From Branchiostoma floridae (Eukaryota > Chordata > Leptocardii > Amphioxiformes > Branchiostomatidae): DNA of 64,000 nt. This document shows positions 12,556-23,004 of the stretch, piece by piece. The notes beneath the pieces are model-generated. The model searched no databases. It was not told the origin of the DNA and worked only from the letters and a program-made list of their open reading frames with translations. Position 1 is the stretch's first letter, and every line of letters starts with the position of its first letter. Position numbers and translations under genes: made by a program. Location of the stretch: NCBI RefSeq assembly GCF_000003815.2, contig NC_049979.1, forward strand, positions 13,241,485 to 13,305,484, given 5' to 3'.

Positions 12556-13020
12556 TTCCTTTCGGTTACAGGTTGTTTCGCAACAATGTCAGTTCGCAAC
12601 CGTCAGTTCGCAACAAGGCAAGTCTTTTCGCAACAAGGTACAAGTCGTTTTTTGCAACATTTGAATGTTATTAATCTTGATAGCCTAATAGTATTAGAAA
12701 TCGTATTCCTAACATAATTATATTCCTACCTGTGCATGCCGCGTATGAAACTGTCCCGCCCGGCGTATGAAAATCATCGGGCTGTCAGGCACATGCGGCC
12801 CTATTTGCTCTGTCGCGGGGTTGTCTTTCGTGCCCGGTAAGATTTTTACGCGGAAGGGGTATAATTATGTTAGGAATACGATCTATAATACAGGCTATCA
12901 AGATTAGTAACATTCAAATGATGCGAAACGACTTGTACCTTGTTGCGAAAAGACTTGCCTTGTTGCGAACTGACGGTTGCGAACTGACATTGTTGCGAAA
13001 CAACCTGTTACCTTCCTTTC
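12556..13020. mobile_element. Foldback-type DNA transposon, 449 bp, with 8-bp target duplication
   Basis: TTCCTTTC occurs at 12556-12563 and again at 13013-13020. Between them, 12564-12722 and 12860-13012 are near-perfect inverted copies of about 155 bases, separated by about 137 bases of unpaired middle. The ends are GGTTACAGGTTGTTTCGCAA on the left and, read inward from the right, GGTAACAGGTTGTTTCGCAA. Each arm contains four or five spaced copies of TTCGCAAC. The middle has no open frame of note. An 8-bp duplication is compatible with hAT, P or Merlin types. The ends do not match a family I can name. It is non-autonomous, and the close match of the arms suggests recent activity. Confidence 0.9.
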
Positions 13021-16000
13021 TTACAACAATCCCTCAGAAGCTTCACGGAGAGCGCTTCATACTCATATACAGATGGTTATTCAAGCTGATTTTGTGTGTG
13101 TGTGGTGGGGTGGGGTCATTTGCAAGGACGGGATGATATTCTGTCCTACATCCAAACAAGGATGTTTGAATTACTTTAAAGTTTGAGGTTGTCTTTGTAG
13201 CATCTTCGAGACGTTTGACCCGTTATGCTGTTTTTTCACCGTGTTGATCTGACAGAAATCGCTGTTTTCGCCTTCAGACAATGTAGACAATTTTGTTTGT
13301 TCTTTTACATACTGCAACGTCACCCCGAACACGCTGAATATCACAGATATTAAACATTGTTGGGATACACACATCCCAGGGTGTCCACATTCCACGCCTG
13401 GTTCATTATGGTTCCCCGGGCTCATATTTTCTGTTGAAGATATCAGCAAACGTCGTGCGGCCCACCTGTGTACCGTCGGTGGTCCTCATTACGGGGCGAC
13501 AATAGCTAATTTTTAAGACCCCCCTCTCTGTCCAAATGGGTTTGTCAATCCAGTGAAGGACTTTCCACGTTTGAGTCACGTCACTCATTTTTCTGAAATA
13601 AACATGGTTTGGATCAATTAATCAACACTGACTACGTGGTTGCTATCTGAACAGAACGATATTTGCTGGCCATGAATATCACTGATATAGATACACCGTG
13701 GTTCGTACCAACTTTTCAGCTACAAGTGGCCCACGTTACGATCACCATATTGGCGCAGGTCACTTGTGGTTGTGATAGCGGCAACACCAGTGAGTCCTGT
13801 CCTTGGTGCTGAACGTGGATTGTGAATAAAATGGTTCTGTGGAAAAACCCGGTCTGAGACCGCTGGTATTCATTGGTAAATTCTTGTAAAATACGGATTT
13901 GGCAATGACGACCGGGAGATTATTCAGCAACGTGTGTACATGTAACAAAATAACAACCCATCCATTCAATCATCCATCCATCTCTTCAACCGTCTCTTAC
14001 TTAGTCTATTCATCCATCTATCCATCCGTCTCTGTTTTTCATCCGAATGTCGATATAACGAATTTGGAACGATTCAGGCACACTGACATCGCCATTAAGT
14101 CAATAGTACCAGGGAGACAGAGATGCCCCCACCTTAGATATGATACACGCGCCCTCCCCAGGAACTAATGTTAGATCTACCCTCGGGGTAAAATGCAGAA
14201 AACACGTCTGTAATGTAACCGGCACACCCCATTTCCTCCCTGTCAGTAACAAATATGCCATGTGAAGGTAATATCATTTGTCTGAAGCTTCATGAGAATG
14301 AAAAACTCGTTTCCGCCCACGGAAATACCAAAACCTGATACTGGATTGTCTTCGGGGAAGGAACGTCTAATAGACTGTGAAGATAAAGGGGAAGCGTTGG
14401 AAGAAACGCTGCTGTAAACACATTACGAAACATTGGATCTCGGAATATTGCCAGAGGGGCGCTGCCAGACAAACGATATCAAAGTTCTGACATGTTAGAC
14501 GCCTTTGCTTCCCTCACAAACACTTGGCAGATAGATCTAACGGTCAAATTTCCTTTACTGGCAGCTCGCTTGGAGCTCCTGCTTATCCATTTGATTTGTG
14601 ATACTAGTGATACATTTGGAAAGGTTGAGCTAGCCGATGTTGCGAAAAGAGAATCCACTTCACTTCTCCTACCTCCTTTTCTTTCAATAATAATCTTTAT
14701 CGTGTTTATTCTAAATTCATGCCTAAGGACTAATTGCGAAGTACTATGGCGCGCTTCGGCTACGTACTTGCAAACTAAAGTATCTCCAGTATCAAACGTG
14801 CTTGGTCCACGTGTTTCCCTATCACGTTGGCACTGACTTCACCAAGAGTGAGCTATATATAGTATGGAGCAATGAGGAGCCCCTAGACGACAGCGTAAGA
14901 GCATACCAGCACATCTCTTCAAAAAAAGCTTTGCAATGAGTACGATCTGACTATCCGACTGAGAGCGCACATTCCTTTTGAAGCTGGGACGCGGAAGGTC
15001 GCCGTCACATCGATACGTTTCCACCTGTTGGCTCTTATAACGATGTACGCAGACGAGCATCAAGAACGTCGGAATTAGTACTGACGAACACCCTGCTTTC
15101 CGAAGTCGCTCACTGGAGCGAATGTGTTTGTGATATATCGCTGTCTCCCGGGTGTAATTTGTTACTCTCCGATTTTTTCTTGTTGAGTGCGTGACGCTAC
15201 TTTTCTTTACTAGTCAAATGTTCATTGAAATAAGAACAAGAGTGACGAGGTGCGTGCTATTTAATGGACCCAAGATGGAAAGCTCAATCACCGTTTCACT
15301 GACTGGAAATTATAGAGAAATCACTGGTGCCATGTTATCTAAGGGTGTGGTGGCCACTAGAATTAGTCAAAAGGAGAGAAAATGTATGGTATTTTCAAAT
15401 TTGCTGGTCCCTGAATCCAGACGCAGCTGCTAAAGTGTGCACCTTTTCGGTTCTCGCCAGAAGTGTCCTTGTCAAAAAATAGATAGCATCGGGCTTAGCT
15501 AATGTTGAGCTGTGTAAATGTTACCACACTGGCGAAAATGATGACGAAAAGGAATTGAAAAAGGAAAATTATGAAAAACCATGCAGGCCAAGCAGCGTCT
15601 AGAAAAAAATCCTGCGCAATGTTTTAGGTCAACACCACCGTTCCGGAGCTTGTGACTCGTGAGCGCTCCTGATCACGACACGTCGTGGCTGGGGAGGTCC
15701 CATGGTAGGAAGCGATTCCTCACTATTGTGTGGCTAATTCCCGCCATTAAAGCAACAGGCTTCTCAGTTGGGAGCCTATGGCAATTACCAGATAACATTT
15801 GATAGAGTCAAAGGGCAGATGTGTACATTCCTCACCATTGGAGCTCTGATAACAGCGCGGAATATCTTCACGATATATATATCACGAATATACATGACTG
15901 AAATCTTTACCATCATCATCATTAGAGTGTATATGTGGGTCATGTGGGTCGTGTGATATCACGATTCAATATCTAACACAATACGTCGATAGCTGTCAGC
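13021..16000. other. Intergenic DNA, no gene recognised
   Basis: Apart from a degenerate CATC-type simple repeat at 13957-14035, nothing structured was found. The open frames (up to about 110 codons) have no recognisable domains and no supporting splice partners. Confidence 0.55.
13957..14035. repeat. Degenerate (CATC)n simple repeat
   Basis: CATCCATT/CATCCATC units recur irregularly across about 80 bases, interrupted by TCTC runs. It is an old microsatellite with no coding meaning. Confidence 0.75.
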
Positions 16001-16026
16001 AAGGTAGAAATCCCCTTGCCCATTCT

Positions 16027-16943
16027 TGTGGGAAAATTGCAGGTGTCTTCCCCCAGCTTTCTTGTGGGAACCGTCCTGGAATCTGTTGTAAACACGACAT
16101 GTGCCTGTATTGTGCGCGATCCGGGCACAAATATCATAATCACCGCGCCTTTTCAGTATTGTGCACCGAGGCTCTATTGTCAGGGAAGGGATCTTCCCGT
16201 TTACTTATCAAAGGCGCAATTACCATTCATCCAAGTATCTCTTTCTTTGCTAATTGATCCATCGTTTCCCCCTGTGCGCACGTGATGGTGCTTTGTTTCC
16301 CTTGCACAGGTACTGTGGGGAAACCTGGGAGAACTTTGGTCCCACGCTAGGCTCTTATTAACGCGTAGCTGGAAACTCTCACGCTGAACGTTTAACAAGG
16401 TTCGACGACCAGAAAAGTGGACTTCCTGATAAGATGCTAGAATAACAATGTGTGCGCATTCTAACGTCTTTACTTCATCAGCATTGTGAACACAAGCAAA
16501 GAAAGCGTACTCTCCAAAAGTCTTTTCACTAGACTCAAGTTCAAAACTCAACATCCAAGTCCAAGCTGGATAACTGAACGCAAACAAGTGGGCCAGCCCA
16601 TTTGTTTCATGGGGAGGACGCACAGCATGGATTTAGAAATTCGACAATGACAACTTTGTTGAATCTTTTTTGATCGATAAAAATGGCGCACCGCCATCAT
16701 CTGTAGACCGTTCCATTCACAGTTCTACACTTCTTCAGAATTAATGCATATGTCATGTCGCAATGGGAGATCTCCGTCTCAACTAAGGGTACTTATAATT
16801 GATGTAAACAATATAACTACAGAACACCTGTAACACTGCTGTTAACACATGCTATTGCTTCGGCAAAACCACGGGCTCAACATGATTGTAAGACAAAACG
16901 TTATGGGTATATATACATATATATATATGGGAACGTGTGGGAA
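16027..16943 (+). promoter_or_regulatory. Three Su(H)/RBPJ-type sites upstream of INSM
   Basis: TGTGGGAA occurs at 16027-16034, 16063-16070 and 16936-16943, all in the same orientation. The first two are 36 bases apart within a local duplication of TTCTTGTGGGAA. This 8-mer matches the RBPJ/Su(H) consensus YGTGRGAA. The cluster lies about 6-7 kb upstream of INSM. It is motif evidence only. Confidence 0.3.
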
Positions 16944-16980
16944 TTTTCACTGTACAGAAAGACGGTTATTTGTAATTCCA

Positions 16981-17215
16981 GTCACACGCACGCTGCAGAC
17001 GACCGCGGCGCTGAGAGCGGATTGGTGGCGCCCGCCGTGCCGCCGGAGAAAAGCCCCATGAACCCAACACTGCGCCGTCACGAGCCTGTCGGATCAGCGC
17101 TTTGTGCGGAGCTACATGCAGCCCGCGGCCATTCTCCGCAGCAGAACTGTTGTTTGTACCCTTTGTGCAGACCTGCACCCCTGCGTGGAGAGGAGAGGGA
17201 CCCGACACTGGTCAA
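16981..17215. promoter_or_regulatory. GC- and CpG-rich island upstream of INSM, function unknown
   Basis: This stretch is clearly richer in CG dinucleotides than its surroundings and has an ATTGG (inverted CCAAT) at about 17019. Open frames on both strands are short and unlike any known protein. It might be a distal regulatory element or the promoter of an unannotated non-coding RNA. Confidence 0.25.
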
Positions 17216-17256
17216 TTCGGACCTTCCTGTGTAGATGAAACCGCTCGCCTGGTTCC

Positions 17257-18474
17257 GTCTACATGAACAAACCGCAATTCAACCCCTAGCGTTGCTTCCC
17301 CGTGACCCTCAACATCATCTCAGTAGTTTATCCCCCAAGATTCCACATATTATTGCATCTTTATTCTCTTCGCCAATGGCGATAGAGTATGTTTTTGTCG
17401 ACTTGGGTCTGTATGTAGGTCAACAGCATATAACTCGAGAAATTGTGGATGGAACTTTGTGATTTTTGGTAGGTGTGTAGCGGTTGTCGAAAGGAATGCC
17501 AAGTTCGAAAACGGTTTACCTGGCGTTTTCCTACGGTACTGCAGCGAGCTTGGTATGTTTTTTGCAGTTTGTTTTGGGCAGCATAAGTCAAAATCTAGCT
17601 GGGCGATTTTCAAGAAACTTGGTAGGTGTGTAGCGGTTTTGGAGAGGAAGGTCAAGTGCGAAAATGGTTTACCTGGCTCTCACCTACGGCGCTGTAGCGG
17701 GATTTGTATGTAAGTGCGTTTGTCTGTAAGCAAGATAACTCGAGAACCCTTGAATGGATCCTGATGATATTTGGTAGGTGGGTGGGGGTCAAGAAAACGA
17801 AGGTCAAGTTCGATAATGGGCCCCCTAGTGACTGCCTAAGGTACTGCAGCAAAACTTTTATTTTTGACACTTCGTGTTTTGGATATGCTGTGGTCATGAT
17901 TTTTGAGTGGTAGATAGCCCTTGGGGCAGAGAGTAAGTGCTGTGAGTTTGGACCCCCTAGCGGCTTTTTGGGAACTGCAGGCACCGATTTCCTTTCAAAC
18001 TTTGAACGAGAATAACTCGAGAACGTGTTGACGGATCATCAGGATTTTTTGGTATGTAGATAGAATGAGTACTTAAAATAATAATCTACATGGAAAGATG
18101 CATTTAATTGTAATCAGTGGCCAATTAACAGAAATAAACTGTTTTGTATATACATGTATCTCACTTGACCTATATCTATGGACACATCTGTTTGACAGAT
18201 GTTTTTGCTGGAGGAAACACTGACAAGCCGTGAGCTGGACACTGAAAAGCTTGAAATTCTGATTGACCAGGGGTGCTATCAGGTCATCTTGTACAATCAG
18301 GTCTTGTTTTGGTAGCATTTGTGGCGTTTGGGGGTAGGTACTATTTAGTAATACATGAATAAGACGTCTACATGAACAAACCGCAATTCATGATTTAGTA
18401 ATACATGAATAAGACCCTCAACATCATCTCAGTAGTTTATCCCGCAAGATTCCACATATTATTGCATCTTTATT
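17257..18474. repeat. About 1 kb of DNA bounded by two 109-bp direct repeats
   Basis: The block 17257-17365 (starting GTCTACATGAACAAACCGCA, ending near ATTGCATCTTTATT) recurs at 18366-18474. The right copy has its central about 22 bases replaced by sequence containing TTTAGTAATACATGAATAAG, which is itself a copy of bases just before 18366. The intervening 1000 bases hold a degenerate tandem repeat. This could be a segmental duplication, an insertion with a long flanking duplication, or a draft-assembly join of two haplotypes. Confidence 0.8.
17366..18065. repeat. Degenerate tandem repeat, about four units of roughly 150-190 bp
   Basis: Recurring landmarks show the array: ATAACTCGAGAA at about 17430, 17737 and 18012; TTGGTAGGTG at about 17466, 17609 and 17771; and a TACTGCAG-type motif closing several units. 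Units are diverged, so the array is old. Minus-strand open frames of about 100 codons reflect the periodicity and are not convincing genes. Confidence 0.75.
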
Positions 18475-21400
18475 GATTCTGCTGTTGAGGCACTTTAATT
18501 CTGCTGCCAATTTCAACTGACTCCGCTGGAGAACCCAGCAAGGAGACGCATTTTTCCGTTTTGGGCAAACAAAAGCCGTTTCTATCTTTTCTCCACAGGA
18601 ATTCGAATGACGCCCGCTGTTGCCAAGGGAACGCACTTCATTACAGGGGGAGATTGGCACATTGAATTGGTTGGGAGACCAGAGGCAGGTTTGTAAGCCT
18701 GATGAGAAAATGTCGGCGGGGCTGCAGCTGGCGCACAGATTAATACTGACTTCCATTTACACTGTGTACGTACCGGCACTCCTTCCTGCCGCCTGCAGAC
18801 TGCACATTATTCTGTTCTGACAATCGCACCGCAAACATCGCCGGTGTACCTTTGGTTATTTGCGACACAGGTATTAACGGATGTGCGTCACTGGACGAAA
18901 ATCTTTCAGACATACTCATACATTGTACTACATGTTAGAAATGTTCACTCGACACCCGGAACAAACTAGTCTAAATGAACGTCGGAGTAAATGGATTGAT
19001 TTTATGAAATTGTAGCATATAATGATAATGAAAAATCCAGCACATTCAACCTTCAGTCTATTCAGAGAGAACCTAGTATCAGGATTATTACTCAGTGGGT
19101 CGCTCTGCTTGTACCTTACACAGTTGAAAATATGCAACAATGCTTTTCATCTGTATTTGATAACATTAGGCAATTCAATGATATTTCACATATACATATA
19201 CATCTTAGAAACACTAATTTTTAACAGCATTGAATTTTCGGACCATAGAACATAATCAAAGATGCGTGATTGGGGAGTACATGCACCCCCCCACTCTAAA
19301 CTCGCCCCGATCGGTGTGACCTTGACATAATATTAAACACCAGCTATTAGGAGCTACGTCGTACTTCCTTTGAACAAATAATGACGGTAATTAAAACAAC
19401 TGGCCCCGGAGACTGGGTTTGTGAGTGGGTGCCATATTTGCTCCAGACAGGTACGCACTCAGGACAGACTGGCAGGACTGTGTTGGAGACAATTTATCCA
19501 GTTGCCTGAGGAACATTTGTATGTGTATCTTATTTCCTGGATGTCATCGGCCGCTATCGGAGACTTTGCGGGAAGACTTTCTACCTTGCCCTTAAGCCGG
19601 CCGTTCATACAGCCTCGCAAGTTGAAGTGTTTCCTAAGATAATCAGTGATTTCGTTAGGATCAGCTAAAAAATTGGAAATGTACTCTGGTAGCTGTTGCA
19701 CAAAATATGCACGAGATCATCGTACGTTTGGGTTTGCCGATTGTAGTTGGAGTTGAGGAGAGGAGAGGAAAGAACTGATATAGTTACCTTCGATGCAGAC
19801 CTATTTGCAAACTTCTTATGTATATAATAATATAATATAATAATACCACAGTTTATGCAGATAGAACGGGCTTAGGCTGCCGGCTAAGGGAGTTCGTGTA
19901 CGTAGAAGGGTTCTTTCAAATAAATCCGAAGTAGCAAAGTCGTCGAGTCCTTTTCCCGCAGGGCACGAGTGTTCGCTACAAGCGCCTTTTAATGACGGAA
20001 ACTGTCAAACCTTCCACACGTTGAGAAATGGTTTATTAACCTTACAGCCTGTGCCCTCTATGGCTTATGCATAATGACCAATTTCTTTCCAGGGCAATTG
20101 ATTGATTATTTTTTTAGATCCAACTTGGTAGTGGCCAGATGGCTAGACCAGCCCGATGGTAGTGCCCCTGCGATGTGCTATTGCTATCATCAAAATCTTA
20201 ACAACGTCAAGTCGTTTCTCTTAATTTTGTTATGTATAAGACGATGATAAGCTGCTATAAATGCTTGTAGACAGTGTACAGTAACTCGATTTGATAGCTA
20301 TAAGGCTCTAACACCGTTCCTAAAGTTGCGCGTCGGTCTTTTCCCAACCACACTGGAACAATGGTTTCTGGGACAATGGTTTTCCATTGTTCCCCTCTGT
20401 GACCATCCATGCTGCACGTATCCCCATATCTCACACAGGAATTTCTTTTGTTATTCAAGGGGTACTGGCTGTACTTCCACATGGAAAGAAAAGTGAGAAT
20501 CCCGTGATATATGAATTACTAGTACTTTACGGTATCAACTCCATACTCTCTGATTTGCAAAGTAGAACTTTTAGAAGAAATAACGCTACCGACCCAATAT
20601 GGTTATTTTCAACATGGTTGAGGTAAACGTAGAATAGGTCCCCGACTCCTGGTAACTCATAAATTGTGTAACCGAAATGTAGACATTTGCAGCATTTTGT
20701 ATTACACCAGTTTCAACATAAATGCGGACATGTTTCGATATAGTTCTTTTTCGCCCCCGTGATCTGACGACACAGAATGTGCAAGCAGAAATGAACTCTC
20801 GCCCGATGTCCGGGTAATTATTTATAGACGTGTGGGCCACAAACCAACTGAACATTTTCATTTTGTTCCTGTCATGGACAGCATGATCTGCATGTACATG
20901 TTCATACAGAAGGACCATCCGGCCCAGAAGTATAGACGTGGTCCGGAAAAAAACACACATTCCAACAGGTCGTGTGCCTTATCTTGGGTGTGTTCGTACA
21001 TTTATCGGGACTCGCCCTTTGGTTTGTCATCAGAGCCATCTCCAGTCGTATGGCCATCCTAATACCTAGACGCCGGGCAGCTGATAAAACAGTCGGCCGG
21101 CCAATGGGGACGGATCGGAGGTCCCCGGTGGACCCTGATCTGTGTACAATGTGTAATGTCTGGCCAGGTGTTGAGTGGGGCACGCGCCGGCACACGCCAG
21201 GCTCCCTGTGGGAGGACTCNNNNNNNNNNNNNNNNNNNNNNNNNNNNNNNNNNNNNNNNNNNNNNNNNNNNNNNNNNNNNNNNNNNNNNNNNNNNNNNNN
21301 NNNNNNNNNNNNNNNNNNNGATGTCGACAATTTTACCTTGCGTAGTTTTCCGGTATTCGCCGTAAAAACTTTCACGATTTTGATACATATTGGTATGAAG

Positions 21401-22719
21401 TGGACCACTGGATTCGGTAAGGTATTTACACACTCTGGTATACAGAACAAAAGATCGCACGGGCAGCTGTATGCAAATCAGATGCACGCTATCTCCAAGG
21501 ACCCGCACTCCATCAACATACAGCCTTATTTCATCACAATGCGCCTCGTCATTTCATTGTTTTCTCGGCGATTACAGTTTAATCACCCGGCATCCAACTA
21601 CGTCTGGATCCGCCTGCCCGGAACAGAATTTCTCGCCCATCTTTTCATGTCCGAATGTTTAAGTACGGAGGTTGAAGTGACAAAATACACCTGACCGAGC
21701 ATTTGTTTTTTAGTGCACGACTACAAACTTTTGTAGATGCTTAGAGTTTTTAGCTCTGTTTGCAATCGCCAGTTTGCATTAAAACACGCTGTGTTGTTCG
21801 GTGGAATTTCATTTCCCTCAACACGCGTCTATTATGCATTTGTGTGGTTTCTGCCTCGCAACACTGCGCCTTCCAACGCTAAGCGCCGCTAACGTTACAA
21901 AACACCGACACCAGCGAGCGCCAAACTGTAGTTGGGCGCTGGTTCTTTGTGCAACGCGAATGAAAGCATGTCGGCTACCTGTCATAAACACCCCTTGTCT
22001 GTGGTGGAGATAGCAGAGTAAATCAAAGTGGCTGTGGCACGAGCCACGAGGAAGTCTGAAGTGCTGATCGCCTACACGATGTCGGCTTTAGGCCACGACG
22101 GACGGAACACTCTTAAGAAGGCTGTATATGGGTGGCTGTTCTGTGGGTATGGGTGACGGCGGTGTTTGGTGTTTGGAAGCAGTGCGTATCGACATTGTTG
22201 TGTTATCAGCCATTCGCGTGCCATTCGCGTGTTGTTTCTGGTATGCCACCTTGGGTAATTATTCCCCCGTGCTCCGTTCTTGATCGGCAGCGAGGCAACC
22301 ATAGAAACCGTCGGGGTGGTGAGGGCGACCAATCGCGCGCAGGGGTAAACATTATCACACAATATCAATCATTGGTACGCAGCGCTCGTTAAGGCGTAAT
22401 TGGGTGTCATATTTCTGCCCAAGCACCACAGTTTGAAAGGTGGATCTAAGCCCACAATGCAACGGTACCTCAACAGGTAACGGGCGAAAAGGACAAAGAA
22501 AGCAGCAGGTAAAATAGTAAAACGGGTGTCTTTGCGTGGCGACGCTTTTGCGTTTTGGGGACGAGCTGGTCGGAGAACGAGTCCTGATTGGTCGAGGGCT
22601 CTAGGGACCGGGAATCTCGGCGACGTCATTACCACTTGCGCCAGCAACAGCAGGAGAACAAAGAACGGGCACGTGGGCAGATTTCAATACACAAAACAAC
22701 TTTCAACAAAGGAGGAGCC
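18475..22719. other. Intergenic DNA, no gene recognised, with a 100-base gap at 21220-21319
   Basis: No conserved frame is visible. A short hairpin (GGGACAATGG, four-base loop, CCATTGTTCC) lies near 20372-20395. The gap 21220-21319 is exactly 100 Ns, the usual placeholder for unknown length, and the long open frames spanning it are artefacts of the Ns. Confidence 0.6.
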
Positions 22720-23004
22720 AGGCGTGTGGCATACATATCAATAAGGCCCAGTTTGCATAAATCTGTAAAAGGCCGTGTACACAGGTCCATCTGCTCAGAT
22801 CAGGCGGTGACGATTGGACTAGCGACTACAGGAAGTCTCCTCCACCATACGCAGCGCTGACGCCCATAGCTACGCAGCATTCTCTCACACAGGCTCATTC
22901 CTTAGAAGAGCTTCCTCCATACCACTGCTACGAACGTCCCGGCCTCCTCTGAACACGTCGCCGTCCAGTCCGATATATTGAAGGCCCACCAAGCAGAACC
23001 AGCC
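22720..23004 (+). promoter_or_regulatory. INSM1: INSM proximal promoter and 5'UTR region
   Basis: This is the sequence immediately upstream of the INSM start. It contains an octamer-like GTTTGCATAAAT at about 22750, an A/T-rich TGTAAAAGG that could act as a weak TATA element, and an E-box CATCTG near 22789. Vertebrate INSM1 promoters respond to proneural bHLH factors through E-boxes. The transcription start cannot be fixed from sequence. Confidence 0.35.

Noticed and set aside
16201..16623. Minus-strand open frame of 140 codons
   Set aside because: It shows no recognisable domain, no homologue I recognise and no splice partners; chance length in this amount of sequence.
17350..17984. Repeating minus-strand frames of about 100 codons
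   Set aside because: They arise from a degenerate tandem repeat and share the repeat period, not a protein family I can identify.
20902..21694. Long open frames of 149-240 codons on both strands
   Set aside because: They run through a 100-N gap; the flanking residues show no domain.
22978..23004. Upstream in-frame ATG of INSM (nine extra residues)
   Set aside because: The SNAG motif must be at the very N-terminus to work, and MPRGFLVKR starts at 23005.
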